Assembly (NCBI GenBank): GCA_037074615.1
Contig: CM073536.1
Span: 4,841,001 to 4,905,000, forward strand
Reading direction: 5' to 3'
From: Leucaena leucocephala
Taxonomy: Eukaryota; Streptophyta; Magnoliopsida; Fabales; Fabaceae
DNA: 64,000 bases
This document shows, piece by piece, positions 1 through 11,678 of this stretch. The notes below the pieces were generated by a model. That model had not been told where the DNA came from and did no database searches. It saw only the letters and a list, made by a program, of their open reading frames with translations. Both the position numbers and the translations under genes were made by a program. Position 1 is the stretch's first letter. Each line of letters opens with the position of its first letter.

Positions 1-621
1 AAGGCTACACCCCATTTTAATGGCTGACGACCACTAAGGACTTACAAAAGGGTCCAAAAGCGGACAGTTTGTCTGTGATTGAACAAGCTGTACAATATAT
101 GTGTGTGTATATTATAATGATGTGATCATACAATAATTATTAAATACAAGTGAGGTCCTGTTAAAACTGTGGAGGAGATTATCTCCATAATTCTGTGTTT
201 TATGTTTCGCTATAACTACATTTATAATTTATAAATTTATTATTTATATTATACTCTCTCTAATCCTAAGTATAGGACATATTCCAACATTTTCTCTTGA
301 TTTTCAATATAAAAATCTTTATAGTAGGATGTCCTATTTATTAGCGAATGTCTGGTATATACCCTATTCAATTCAAGAAAAAATGGGTGAGAGATTTAAA
401 TTTATAATCTATCCTCTCTCCTTCGGCTTGTAAATATATTAATAATATATATTATATTTTTTTCTATCTTAAATATAAGAGCTAGTTAGATAGTTTATTT
501 TAATTTTAAATTCAAATCTCAATTGTCTCCCACATTTATTTATTTTCTTAAACTACTTCTATAGTTAAATTCTTACATGATGTATAAGATATGTTAATTA
601 TACTCCAATGTAAATGATTAA
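1..621. other. AT-rich intergenic DNA, no gene seen
   Basis: This stretch has very low complexity and many short A/T runs. I see no exon with family similarity and no clear element boundary. The only open frames are short and do not look coding. Confidence 0.5.
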
Positions 622-636
622 GTTCTTGTTTGGATT

Positions 637-821
637 ACCAACGGGGTTAGTCCGAGTAGTAAGCGGCTTAGTATCATTTAAGCGAGGTATCGAATTCGAG
701 TCTTGGCGTATGCAGAAAATTTCTGTTGGAAGACTCACCTACTATAGCCAGGTGCGCGACGCGAGTTGAATCCAGATATAGTCGGGGCAAAGCTCCGGTT
801 AACCGGGTAGAAAAAAAAAAG
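637..821 (+). mobile_element. tRNA-derived SINE with 15-bp target-site duplication
   Basis: A GC-richer block of about 185 bp ends in an A-tail at about 811-820. Near its 5' end are a degenerate pol III A box (around 645-665, GTAGTAAGCGGC) and a B-box-like motif (around 687-703, GGTATCGAATTCGAGTC). The block is flanked by the direct repeat GTTCTTGTTTGGATT at 622-636 and 822-836. A-box/B-box order, the A-tail and a target-site duplication of this length are the marks of a SINE moved by LINE machinery. I do not know the family name. Confidence 0.8.
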
Positions 822-890
822 GTTCTTGTTTGGATTTATAACTGATAAGCAAGTTCATACAAGTTAAAATAAAACTATTTTCATATACTT

Positions 891-1155
891 TTTCTTGTTA
901 CAAATTTTTTAGAATAGGGTTAGGCTCACCCACGATCGAAGGGCAGTGAGAAATCTCCCTTCTTTCTAAGTGATACTAATGTCAGGTAGAGCGAGCTGTC
1001 TATTACCCTCAGGCGTAAATTTAGATACCTAGGAACTAGGATGTCTTCTCAAGCACCGCGACTAAAATTACAAAGTAGTAATTCCTAGGGTTCGAACACG
1101 CTCTAAATGGTCGCACGTCATACCCTTTTATCAGTTGAATTCTCGGACGATAGGT
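891..1155 (-). mobile_element. SINE family S1, copy 1 (17-bp target-site duplication)
   Basis: This block of about 265 bp is flanked by the perfect direct repeat ACTATTTTCATATACTT at 874-890 and 1156-1172. Read on the minus strand it has a good B box (GTTCGAACCC, around 1089-1098), so the minus strand is taken as the sense strand. Diverged copies of the same sequence lie at 20627-20886 and 62161-62287, each with its own target-site duplication. The element sits 55 bp from the unrelated SINE at 637-821. Confidence 0.8.
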
Positions 1156-1172
1156 ACTATTTTCATATACTT

Positions 1173-3370
1173 ATCTCGTATATTGCAAAGGTTCACTTGA
1201 AAAGCTAAATTGAAATTTTAAAATACGGATCTGAACACGCTAAGAAAGAGTAGTTTAGAAAAATCAGCCCATATTTTGTTGTTTTTTGTTCATTGTGATG
1301 GTAATAGTTTGATGTGTGTAACTATGCCTTTGTTCCTAATTATCAACTAATTAAACCTTGGAGCCAATTAGGAAGGAGATTCTTCAAGTGCAAACAGAAA
1401 AGAGTGGCCTCAAAAGATTCAAATGCACCAAAATACAAAAATATATCTGTCTCCATTCAAATAAATATATTAAAATCATACTCATCAGATACCCAGAATA
1501 TCCCATGCTCAGGATTACTCTAATTTAATTAAAATATTAAATAAAACATAACATGTTTGTTAATTATTACAAAATGCATGCTGTTGACAATTGACCTATT
1601 ACTCTAATTATTTTGTCTTTTCTATTGATTCCAACAATACATTTGAATTATGTCTGCAATTGAAATTAGGTATTTGCAAGCGAGCATTGATTCCAAAATC
1701 ATTTTGTATGGATTATTCATTTAGTGGTATATCCACTACAATTCCAAACTGATTCTCAAACTAGTAATCAGTTTTATTATTATTGCTATTATTATTATTA
1801 ATAGCTACTTAGTTAAAAATTAAACTGGATCACATAATTAAATAATTAATTGCACATTGAATTATTAATACCCACGAGGCTTTAATCTATTTTTTTAAAA
1901 CAAAATATTAACTCAATATTTTTTAGTCAGACTTGTTCACAAATACCAATGCATACATCAAACCATATAAACTTGAACGAAATTCAAACTCAAATTCTGG
2001 AAAACTTTAATAATGGAAATTTATTATAATATGGCAAAGAAAACTTCTAGAACATTAAATATTTCTGTACTGTTTTTTTTTTTTTAAATAAAGCTGAGAT
2101 GGATGATAGAATTTATGATTATTCAAACTTTCGGTGACCTAGCTACTTGTTCCATCTTGTAAAGCATAAAAGTATTTTTATATATCACCAGGAAAGAATA
2201 AAGCAATTAATTAATTAACAAACAAAATTATTGTTGCTTGGTGCTGGGTTATTATTGTTATTATTATTTTAAGTGATAATTATTATGAATTAAAATTGAA
2301 ATGTAAGAAGAAACGAATTAAACTGGAGTATAGTGGCCTAGTGGGCACCTAAAAGTGGGAAATCCCAACAACCTCGGAGCTCATTAACAAATGGACTTAT
2401 ATGTTAATTACCCGTACGGATTCTAATTAAATTCCATTTTGTTCAGTCCCACAAATGCTGGACAATATTTATATATTCACGAAAACTACAACGAATTATA
2501 ATCTTAAATTAAATAAATTTATATTAAAAAATATTTTTTTAAAAAAATACTATACATATATAACTACAATAACTATTCACAAACTGTTAGTTACGGGTAG
2601 TAAACGACTTTATCTTATAAGAATAACATAAATTTAAATTTTAAAAAATATATTTATTAAAAAAGTTAAAAATTATTTAGGCTCTAAACAATTTGCCGAC
2701 TACTGCAGGTATGGGCTTCAATTTATTTTCCCCCCTTAAATCATTGAGAACATAAATTTTTAAAATTTAGGGTTTCATAATGGGACATGTATTAATAACA
2801 TAGGATCTTTATAGTACTTGTTATATTAAACTAAAATCATGATGCTGACGTATGGAATGACGTAATCTTGCTCTAAACATATTTTATTCATCGTTTTAGC
2901 TTTTGTTTCCACTTTCCTTAATTTATTATCACTCTCTCTCTCTGTGAAAAGGTTGATTCATTAATCCACCTTGCAAAAAGCAAATTGAAAATATATTATA
3001 TATATTAATCCTCACACTTAAAACATCCAATATCATTTCTTTAAACACGAAGTGTCTGTGCTCATTGTATTCCAATTCCATTATTCTTTGTTTCTGTTTT
3101 CTTTTTCTTGGCCTAGTAAAAAGAGTTATTTCCTTTTCATCAGTAGCAAAAGTCTTCTCAGATCAGCTAGCTTTTCCATTAAATGACTGTGTAGTCTCCA
3201 TGGATCAAGCTTCAGTATCTAGAGACCCCACCTTTCAAGCTGAACCAGTTTGAGTACACCTAAAATTCATCATCTGGACTATTTACATTTAGTCTATATA
3301 TAAAAAACTAAATTAAAACTGGTTACCCTTTCAAGCCGACTAGGTCGACCTTATTCACCCGTCTTATTAA
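1173..3370. other. Intergenic DNA, no gene supported
   Basis: This is AT-rich DNA with short TTA/ATT runs. A 62-codon open frame at 3065-3253 has no recognisable family similarity and does not begin at an obvious promoter, so it is not called. A segment at about 2580-2680 resembles sequence at 63890-64000 (shared block around the word TTAAAAAATATATTTATTAA), probably an old dispersed repeat. Confidence 0.45.
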
Positions 3371-3375
3371 CAATA

Positions 3376-3945
3376 AAACACAAGTCTCACTGATTTAGAT
3401 CCTCTCCATACTCTCTTTTCATACCTCTCTCCGTATCCAAACTCATCCGTCTATTTAATTGTCCCTTGGATTTAATGGCATATATATATAGATATATAGA
3501 TATATTTATCACAATCATTTAAATGCTTTTGAAAATAAGATTATAATTCTTCTTCATTTTTTGTAGATACGAAAGTTTTGGTGAGTTAGATCTCGAGGTT
3601 TACCAAAGTTAGGGTATATTTATAGGATCAAAGTGCTTTTACAGAAATACTTACAGATCATCTAACAATAAAGTCATTATATCAGCAGTATGTTTTGAAC
3701 TTACGATCTTATAGGTCATGAGTCAATTCCTTAATTTTTTACTAACTAAACCAAACTGGCATCATAATTCTTCTTTATGGTCTGTATTAGTTAAATAAGT
3801 AGTATGTTTAGTTTAATATCATAATTAGCACATTGCTTACACCGTTAAATCAAATGGACAATTACATAGACGGATGAGATTGAGTATATGGATAGAGGTG
3901 TGGAGAGAGAGTACGGAGAAGATTCAAACCCCCAGCCTCACAGCT
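3376..3945. repeat. Foldback (inverted-repeat) element upstream of NF-YB
   Basis: The segment at about 3376-3479 reappears in reverse complement at about 3842-3945. The shared core contains the word GGACAATTAMATAGACGGAT followed by purine-rich GAGAGAGTAY tracts. The arms are diverged but align over roughly 90 bp, with about 360 bp between them. This is the shape of an old foldback MITE. It ends less than 200 bp upstream of the probable TATA box of the NF-YB gene, so it may lie in that promoter. The exact ends and the target-site duplication were not resolved. Confidence 0.6.
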
Positions 3946-4082
3946 TTCATGGGTGACTAAAGCAAGCATCTCTCTATATATACAATATGAATTCACTTTT
4001 TTGTATAGAAAAATATGAATTCACTTTTGTAGACTTTTATCACACCAGTAAACTGAACAAGTAGTCATATTAAAAGTGTCAA

Positions 4083-4136
4083 TACATACATACATACATA
4101 CATTCATACATACACACACGCGCGCATATATATAAC
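4083..4136 (+). promoter_or_regulatory. Probable NF-YB core promoter with CATA microsatellite and TATA box
   Basis: A (CATA)n/(CA)n microsatellite at about 4083-4122 runs into CATATATATAAC at about 4124-4135, a plausible TATA box about 95 bp upstream of the start codon. That spacing allows a 5' leader of roughly 60-65 nt. No TSS evidence is available. Confidence 0.45.
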
Positions 4137-4171
4137 ATAACAGGTCCGATTATGATCTGACCGAGTCTTAG

Positions 4172-4206
4172 TCAAAAGTTGGAAACTAAAGTAAAGTAGC
4201 TTTTGT
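4172..4206 (+). repeat. Left half of a perfect 35-bp inverted repeat flanking NF-YB
   Basis: Positions 4172-4206 are identical to the reverse complement of 5515-5549 over 35 consecutive bases. This half ends 20 bp before the NF-YB start codon and so lies in its presumed 5' leader. Confidence 0.9.
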
Positions 4207-4226
4207 TCCATCCTGGGAAATCGAAA

Positions 4227-4643
4227 ATGGTGGATAACCTGGGAGGAGGAAGTTCCTCATCATCATCAATCAATGTTGTTGACAAAATGATGGTAAAGGA
4301 ACAAGAAAGGTTGTTGCCAATAGCGAATGTTGGTCGGATTATGAAGCAAATCTTGCCGCAGAACGCGAAGATCTCGAAGGAATCGAAGGAGACGATGCAG
4401 GAATGCGTGTCGGAGTTCATAAGCTTCGTCACCAGCGAGGCCTCCGATAAGTGCAGAAAAGAAAGAAGGAAAACCGTTAATGGCGACGACATATGCTGGG
4501 CCCTGAAAACCCTAGGGTTCGATGATTACGCAGAGCCACTTAAAAGGTACTTGCATAGATATAGAGAGCTTGAGGTAGATCAACGACCTAATAATTCTGA
4601 TCACCATCATCATCATCATCAAGATACAGAATTAGGACCTTGA
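4227..4643 (+). CDS. NF-YB5: Nuclear transcription factor Y subunit B (NF-YB5-like)
   Basis: This is the histone-fold B subunit of the CCAAT-binding trimer. It pairs with NF-YC, and the dimer then recruits NF-YA in the nucleus. The protein has 138 residues in one exon, as is usual for this clade. After a Gly/Ser-rich start, residues 29-117 carry the conserved core: LLPIANVGRIMKQILP (DNA-contacting helix 1), the central helix around QECVSEFISFVTSEASDKC, then RKTVNGDDICWALKTLGFDDY and LKRYLHRYRELE. The position after KIS is Lys, not the Asp typical of LEC1/L1L, so it is a non-LEC1 type. The tail holds six consecutive His (126-131). The ATG at 4227 is preferred because the upstream part of the frame begins only with TTG. 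AATAAA at 4809-4814 may be the poly(A) signal. NF-YB4 is the close alternative, but helix 1 and the segment after it fit NF-YB5 better. Confidence 0.93.
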   Translation: MVDNLGGGSSSSSSINVVDKMMVKEQERLLPIANVGRIMKQILPQNAKISKESKETMQECVSEFISFVTSEASDKCRKERRKTVNGDDICWALKTLGFDDYAEPLKRYLHRYRELEVDQRPNNSDHHHHHHQDTELGP

Positions 4644-5514
4644 GCTTTAATTTTCTGATAAATTAATATTGAAACTTTCTACTGTGTAAGTCTCACTTCA
4701 GGTCTTCAATATTTTCACATGTAATAATTATTGACTTTCTCGTCTCTCTTTATATTCATATTACTCTTGGCAATTTGCATGCTTGTTCTTTGTTCTGAAC
4801 ATTAAATCAATAAAACTCATATATACTTGAACTTGAAGTTTTTGAAATGATCAAGCTCTTTGGTTGAACAAGAAAAAACTCTCAATTCAGCAATTAATTA
4901 TCAAGGAAAGTTCATGATGCTGTCGATTTCAGTTTTCTTCTTTGTTTGAATGTCTTGTTCATTTTGATCTGAGTTTCTTAAGAAATATTTGCTAATTAAA
5001 CTATATATACTTCAAGATCGATGCTTTTAGTTTCATTATATTTGTATCTTCTTGAACACGAAGATTGAATGTGGAAGAGAAGTTCACGACCCCATCAGCT
5101 GGTTCAGTTGATCTGAGTTTCTTAGAAAATATGCTAAATCTTCCTTGATTTTCTATGAAATTTTCTTCAATATCCTGCAAGATCGATGTTTCGGAGTTTA
5201 ATCTTTTTTATTATATCCATGAAGTTAGAATTTTTTTTTTTGGTTATTATTAATTAGTTAGATAGATTATGATCGATTCTTCTTGCTGTTCTATTCTGAG
5301 TAGGTCTATTTTGATTAATCTTAAATTAATTAAACCTCGATTGTCGCCGTCACTAAGCAAATCGGTATCAAGTCACTTTCTAGGGTTTCTTTCACATTAT
5401 TGTGAATTATTAATAAGCTTCAAATAATTAATTAGTATTCTCATATGTTAAATACTACTCCATTAGAAGTGTTCAATAAAAAAAAAAGGCGTTAGTCTTA
5501 AATATAAGAAATAG
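4644..5514. repeat. NF-YB 3' flank with imperfect duplication
   Basis: The 3' UTR and downstream DNA contain a diverged direct duplication of roughly 140-150 bp. The words TTGATCTGAGTTTCTTA (near 4966 and 5109) and CAAGATCGATG (near 5013 and 5178) recur in the same order and similar spacing. I see no second NF-YB coding copy here. Confidence 0.5.
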
Positions 5515-5549
5515 ACAAAAGCTACTTTACTTTAGTTTCCAACTTTTGA
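5515..5549 (-). repeat. Right half of the 35-bp inverted repeat flanking NF-YB
   Basis: This is the exact reverse complement of 4172-4206. It lies about 870 bp beyond the NF-YB stop codon. The match stops sharply at both ends. Confidence 0.9.
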
Positions 5550-5968
5550 ATCATGTCTTCTTCTGGGGGGGGGTGTTTGTTTTTAAGAATATGTATTGGA
5601 CTAGACTACTGTTCTTACATGTGCATGCTTCGATAAAATCAAAATCTGTAATCTTTATTGGGCAGCAAAAATTAAAGGCGAAAATCAACCAGAATCAATG
5701 ATGTATTTGATTTAAACTTATAAATTTATATTAAATTAGATTTTTTCACAATCATAATCATGGGGTCAAAAGGAAAATATAATGACCTGAAATAGACAAT
5801 ACAATCATATATATATCATGTAATTTTTTCTGAGATGTTGAAAATTAAAAATATTTACAAAATATTAAAATATTATTAGAAGAGAAACTTTTTAAAATTA
5901 TTTAAATTAAACAGAAAAGAGCTATATGAGAAATTATCCAATTCCAGTCATATATTTTATTTATACAA

Positions 5969-6394
5969 GGGAGAATTATATAGAGGTCCAGGGAAAAAAA
6001 TTATTATAAAAAAGTCTCATAAAATTATCAAATGATCAAATAGTCTTTGGGTGTAATAAATTTAATTTTTATAATTATCAAGTTATCCTTATGTACAAAT
6101 AACTAATTACTGAAAACATCAACGTTGCATAAATAACAACTAGGGGTATGCGATAACAACCTCTAATTATCATTTGTGTCACTTCAAGTTATCCTCGCTT
6201 ACAGCCCCAGTTGTTATTTATATTATTTCAAATTGTTATCGTATGCCCAAAAAATTATTATTTGTGCATAAGGATAACTTAATAATTACATAAATCAAAT
6301 TTATTACCTAAAATTTCTTAGACTATTTAATTATTTAATACTTTAGAGGAATTTTTTGTAATAATTTCTCTTTCACGAGCCTTTTAATTCTCCT
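5969..6394. mobile_element. MITE with long inverted arms and 9-bp target-site duplication (Mutator-like)
   Basis: The element begins GGGAGAATTA and ends TAATTCTCCT. The two halves are imperfect reverse complements over about 180-200 bp; for example the AAGTTATCCTTATG word near 6081 returns inverted near 6266. The direct repeat TTTATACAA flanks it at 5960-5968 and 6395-6403. A 9-bp duplication, long arms and a leading G fit non-autonomous Mutator-like MITEs. A diverged single arm of the same family is visible at about 19935-20085. Confidence 0.7.
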
Positions 6395-6431
6395 TTTATA
6401 CAATCACATGATATACTGTACAACATCATAA

Positions 6432-6897
6432 AGTGTGTGTTTGGTTAAGTGTAAAACTAAAATATTAAAAAGGTTTCTGACATAAATATTTGTTTGAGAA
6501 AATTTTAAAATAAACAGTCATATTTGTTTAAAAGTACTTTAGATCAAACCATAATTTAAAACTAGAGTTTTGCATAAGCTACTGATAATAACTTTTGAAA
6601 CAATAAAAGAGCTTATAGACTACTTAATTATTATTTTACCCCTATTTTGTCTGACACTCTCTCTCATCTCCCTTCTCCACCCTCTTTCATCTCTCCTCTC
6701 TCATATTTTTATAAAATTGTACTATTTTTAGTAATTTTCTAATAATAAAAATTCTTCTGATAATAACTATCCAAACACTCATTTATCCAGAACTAATTTT
6801 TTCTATAAGCTCTTCTCTAAAAACCCTTTTTTAAAAGTTGTCTAAATTTTTTTTTCTATAAATATTTTTTCAAAAATATATCCAAACGGACCCAAAG
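6432..6897. mobile_element. MITE-like family M1, copy 1
   Basis: The element starts near GTGTGTTTGGTTAAGTG and ends near CCAAACGGACCCAAAG, which are complementary termini. The left 200 bp match the reverse complement of about 38475-38675 (for instance AAAGAGCTTATAGA and the AAATTTTAAAATAAAC words). The centre is a CT-rich stretch. Termini are shared with copies at about 37930-38675 and 42470-43165, but the centres differ. Ends are approximate. Confidence 0.55.
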
Positions 6898-8170
6898 TCT
6901 TAGGTCTAGTGACACCAATCCCTTTTTAGAAAGTAGGTTATCGGTTCAAATATATATATACTTATATTTATATTTATATATATATGCGAGCGCAGAATAT
7001 TTGTGTGAGACATTATTTCTTTATTTATAATGTTCAATTTTTTTTTATCAATTTAAAAGAAGTTGAGTCTTTTTCACTAAAAACATAAGCACAATTGTTG
7101 TTTGGATATATTATATAGGGGGGATTATTAGTTCCCAAAAAAAATTTAATTACTAAAAAATTTAAAATATCATAAACTACTTGAACATGAAGAGCCTGCT
7201 GGATCTTGCATCCCAATAGTAGGAGACGTCACGTAAGGGAAGACTCCTGAGGAATTTCGCAAAATGTTTAACATTAAGGATGACTTTAACCCTATAGAAG
7301 AGTCTATGTGACCTAAAAGTTATAAATTTAAATTTTAAAAATAATTTTTTTATTTATAGGAGTAAGACTACATATATCCGCGCTTCCTCAAACTCTATCT
7401 AATAAAAGCTCTGTGTATTGTGTCAATCCTTTTTTTTCTTTGTTCTATGTATATTTCTATTATTTTGTGGCTTTCTGTTGGCTCATTTAGTGTTTTAAGT
7501 GATCACCTTTTCGAGCCATTCAGTTTTGATGTGTTTCTTATGTAGGGCAATCAAGAAAATACTTTGTAAAGAGAATTTAGTAAATTATATACTTATTACT
7601 TCCAATAGTTCTCGTCTTTCTTACATCAAAGAGAGTTTCAACCTGTATTTTTCTATCCAGGCCTCGTCTCATTCTGCCTTACCTTTTAAATTAATATTAG
7701 TTGGCTTGTCTTTCTAATAATATACTCTTCCAGTTCTTAATATAAGATTTAATTAACTTTTTTAGACAGATTAAAAAAATCAAATAAATTAGTTAATTAT
7801 GACCAAATACAATCTCTCAAGACGAATTCATATAATATATTCATTAATCTACTCAAATTAGTCAATTAACTCTTACATTAATTATAATTAATTGATTTAT
7901 TTATTTTTTTTAAATCCCGTTTAGTTGGCTAAAAATTAGAGGAGGGAAAGGGCAAATTTTGATGGCAGTTGTTGGGTTGCCAAAATTCTGCCAACCAGTT
8001 TTCCCCAGACAAATTTTCTCATTTATAATAGAAAATCTGATCCCACCTATTTCAGTTGGATCCAATTTTCCCTCTTGGGAGGGAATGGGCGAAATACAAT
8101 ATTTCCCTTAGTTATATATAAACAAGTCAACACTGGACGAGCTCATTTGCTGAGCTTTGAAGAACAAGTT
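6898..8170. other. Intergenic DNA with SINE-like relic
   Basis: No gene is supported. At about 6900-7010 the segment has a weak A-box-like word (CTTAGGTCTAGTGAC) and a B-box-like word (GGTTCAAATA), with (TA)n between, and may be an old SINE. At 7920-8110 there is a GC-richer patch with short inverted words (AGGAGGGAAAGGGC and its partial complement). It is unassigned. Confidence 0.35.
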
Positions 8171-8178
8171 GGCTGACA

Positions 8179-8976
8179 TAGGGCTGTGCATAATGCCTAT
8201 GGCCCGGTATGCCCAGCCCAGCCCGTAATAAAATAGCCCTGCCCAGCCCGATAAATATAGGGCTAGGCTGGGCATCGGCTACAAAATCCAGCCCATGTTT
8301 TTTTCGGGCTGAGCACCGGGCAGGGGGTTGCCTTGCCCTGCCCTGCCCATGAGCACCACTTCTTTTTTTTTTTACTTTTTTCCCTAAATGCTACACTTAA
8401 AAAGGAGAATATGATAGTTACTGGTGACTAGAGGTTCATTTTAAAAATATGAGTAGTTAAGTATGTAAGTTGTATCTTTTAATATTTATAACTATATTAA
8501 TTTTTCTTTTTTTCTCTTTTTTAACTTTGCTAATCATCATATAATTACATTATAAATTATAATTATTTATTTTTTTTCAGATACTTAATCTTTGTCAATA
8601 TTAGGGAGATTGAAACAAAGTTACAATTACAAATTATTTAGACTTCAAGACGTTTTTTTTACATACAATGGATTTCAAAAATTTAATTATTATCTTTTTG
8701 TTGCTTTATTCTTAGTGAATTATGGATATTATTTAAGTCTTAAAGACATATGAATATGGTATTATTTTATAAGTTCATAATTGCAGATTTTTTTCACAAC
8801 ATGAGCATGACATCAAAACTTGGGCATGCCCAGCCCGCCTATGCCCAGCCCAAAATAGTTAGGGCTTTTACCGGGCAGGGCTGGGCATCGGGCTGCAAAA
8901 TGCAGCCCATGCTTTTTTTGGGCAGGGCACCGGGCACGGGATCTGCCCTGCCCAGCCCTGCCCATGTACACCCCTA
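8179..8976 (+). mobile_element. Non-autonomous hAT-type element, copy 1 (8-bp target-site duplication)
   Basis: This 798-bp element is bounded by TAGGGCTGTGCAT at the left and by TGTACACCCCTA at the right, imperfect inverted termini of the TAGGGGTGTGCA type. The direct repeat GGCTGACA lies exactly outside both ends (8171-8178 and 8977-8984). An 8-bp duplication with such termini is typical of the hAT superfamily. Both ends are rich in GGGCTGGGC/GCCCAGCCC words; the core is AT-rich and has no transposase frame. A second, inverted copy lies at 39376-40153. The short open frames inside it are shadows. Confidence 0.9.
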
Positions 8977-8984
8977 GGCTGACA

Positions 8985-11670
8985 AACCTTCTAGTATGGA
9001 CGTTGAACAAGTTCCAAGGTGGGTCGATCGAGTTCTATATATATTTGTTTTCTCGTTTAATTTGCCTTGTACTCCTTTTTTGTGCATTTGTGGGTTTTCT
9101 TTCTATGAACTCAAAAATCTCTAAACTCATATTCAGCTTTCCTACATATTCTCTAACTGTCCATGACTAACTCTATTTTAAATTAGAGAAATTTATTTTG
9201 AGATCAACATAGCTCTCACAATTTAATTCTAAATTTGACAAATGACTTATCACTATAAAATTCTTTAAGTCTAGGTTAAAAAATAACAAGGCCCATTTTA
9301 AAATTTATTGTATTAAGATATAATTAAAAGAAGAAACAAAGGTCAGAGACAAGGTGTGATATCTCAATACTATTTTTTGAAAAGTATATATCCTTCAAAT
9401 AAAACTCTTTTAAATTGAAATTGATACTGTTAAACCGTGTTTGGAGTGTATTTTCATATGAAATAAGTTTCACATAAAATATATTCAGAGTTTAAAATAT
9501 ATTTCAAAAATACTAAAAAAATATCAAAGTTAGTGAAACATAGAACATAGCATAACTTGAAATAATAAGTTAAAATATATTTGTTTTACTCAAAATCACT
9601 TTCTCACTTCAACAATCAGGTTTAGGCATAGTTATACTTTACATGGCCAAGTCAAATGAAATATATTCTTAGCCATAAAATTAATTATGAAAAATAAAAT
9701 CGATTTTATTTATACGAAATAGATTTAGTTATATAAAATTTATTTTGGCAACTAAGTTTCTAAATTACTTTGTTTTCACTCCTAAAATAATTGAGTTCTG
9801 AGTCTGGTCCTTTATAGGTCTGGTCTTGAGAGCATAGTGAATAATTTCAAGAATCCCTAAGAAATCCTACTATTATTATTCCTAAAATCATGAAAAGTCC
9901 TTCGATCATGGTAGATCCTTCGTCTTTCTTCTTTTTCTGTGTTTTTTTTTTCTATCAACATATTTCCTTTCTTGTTTCTCATGCGCGCGAACTAAACCTG
10001 ATGCCCCAATTAGAGAATTTGTAGATACACGTTTTAGTTCATGCTCTTTTCCTCTCTATCTTTGCTTCTTTCTTTCTTCTCCTGCTTAATTCCTTCCTTC
10101 GGTAGTCCAGTTCAAGCTATTTATAAGCTACGTAGTTTTATAGCAATTAATATTCAAATCTTACAAGTGCTATATTATATCACAATTTAGTGGCTAATGT
10201 CCCTTGATTGTGGCTTACTTAGGCTCAGTGGAAGAAGTCCCAACTGAGGGAATCCGAATCTCATATGCACGTGTCTTTATATTTATATTTATTTAAATTA
10301 TAATTTTATATATTATTATATAAATAATTGAAATTTTAAATATTTTGATTTTTAAATTAGAATATAAATTTGTTTAATAAATAATCATCTAAGGTAATAT
10401 AGTCATTTGCATGTTTATAGTAATTTTTATTTGTATACTTATTTAAATTATAATTTTTATGAATTATTGTATGAATAATTGAATTTTTAAATTAGAAAAT
10501 GAATTTATTAATAAATACTTACCAAGGATAATATGATCATTTATATATTTTTTCTATATAATTATTCGGCACTTTAAACCAACTAAATATAAAAATTTTA
10601 TCAAACAATTTTTTTTGGTGCCAATCAAACATCCCCTCTATCGGCAATTTTTTATTCCATTCCCTTCTTTTACATTATACTTTTTTTATTTTTAACCTTT
10701 TTATGTGAGCCAAACAAGCCTTTAGTTTCCCATACAAAATTAATTAAATCGTATATTAATGATACGAGGAGTATTATATTAATCAAAATTACTTGTTAGT
10801 ATTTTCATTATTCATTTATTGTGTTTTCCTGGACTATGAGTTGCTTTCCTTTTCTCTTTTGGGTAAATAAAAGATATAGAATTACTCAACCACTCAAAAA
10901 TACGGCAATCGAATAAATTCAATTGAAATATGGAGCTCGTTTTTTTTGTGTGCCTTATTTTTCTCAAGATGCCAACATACTCCCTCTATTTTTATTATAA
11001 AACACTAATTAATAAGTACTCTTAATTTTTTTTATAAAGTACTTATTTAATTTTAATGAGTACTAATTATTCTTTTTCATATATATACACATATTTAATA
11101 GGGGTAGTAGAGAGAGAATAAAAATTTATATAATGATAAGTTTAGTGTAGTTAATAAGAATAATATTAAAAATTATTTAAATTTTAGGATCATTTTAATA
11201 TTTTTGACTATTTTTATTAGTACGTGAGAATTAATTAAAAATAACCTATCATAAATATTAGAAGGAGCATACAAGATAATGTTGATCATTCACGATGCTT
11301 TATAAGCATTACAAACTATAACAGTAATTAATATATTTTCTGGACATTGTTGAGAATTATGGTAAAAGAGTAAATAATAAAACAGAGTAATACTGAATTA
11401 GAATTTATTTCATTTTATTGAAAATATTTTTGAAAACATGATACTCCTATATATGGTCCTATACATAGGATTTAATTAAGATTTTAGTTTTGTTCAATTT
11501 ATTTCTTTAAAATAATATTCTAATCACATAAGAATATTTTAAAAAGATGAATATGTATATATATTATAAATAATTTATGTAATCTTTATAATTTATTTAA
11601 ATTAAATAAATAATTATTATATTAAAATTAAAAGTGTCACATATGAATTAACTAGAAATCACAGTAGATT
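8985..11670. other. Intergenic DNA, no gene supported
   Basis: Mostly AT-rich DNA. A tRNA-like A-box word (GGCTCAGTGG, near 10222) followed by GGAATCCGAATCTC (near 10249) suggests a SINE relic at about 10205-10290. A direct duplication of AT-rich sequence spans about 10290-10560 (TTTAAATTATAATTTTTATG-type words repeated roughly 150 bp apart). No protein-coding similarity was seen. Confidence 0.4.
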
Positions 11671-11678
11671 GAGAAATA

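Noticed and set aside
3065..3253. 62-codon plus-strand frame
   Set aside because: The start is not an ATG, there is no family similarity and no supporting promoter or conserved context.
8750..9010. Two small frames on opposite strands around 8.8-9.0 kb
   Set aside because: They are created by the GC-rich end of the hAT-type element and are not conserved as protein.
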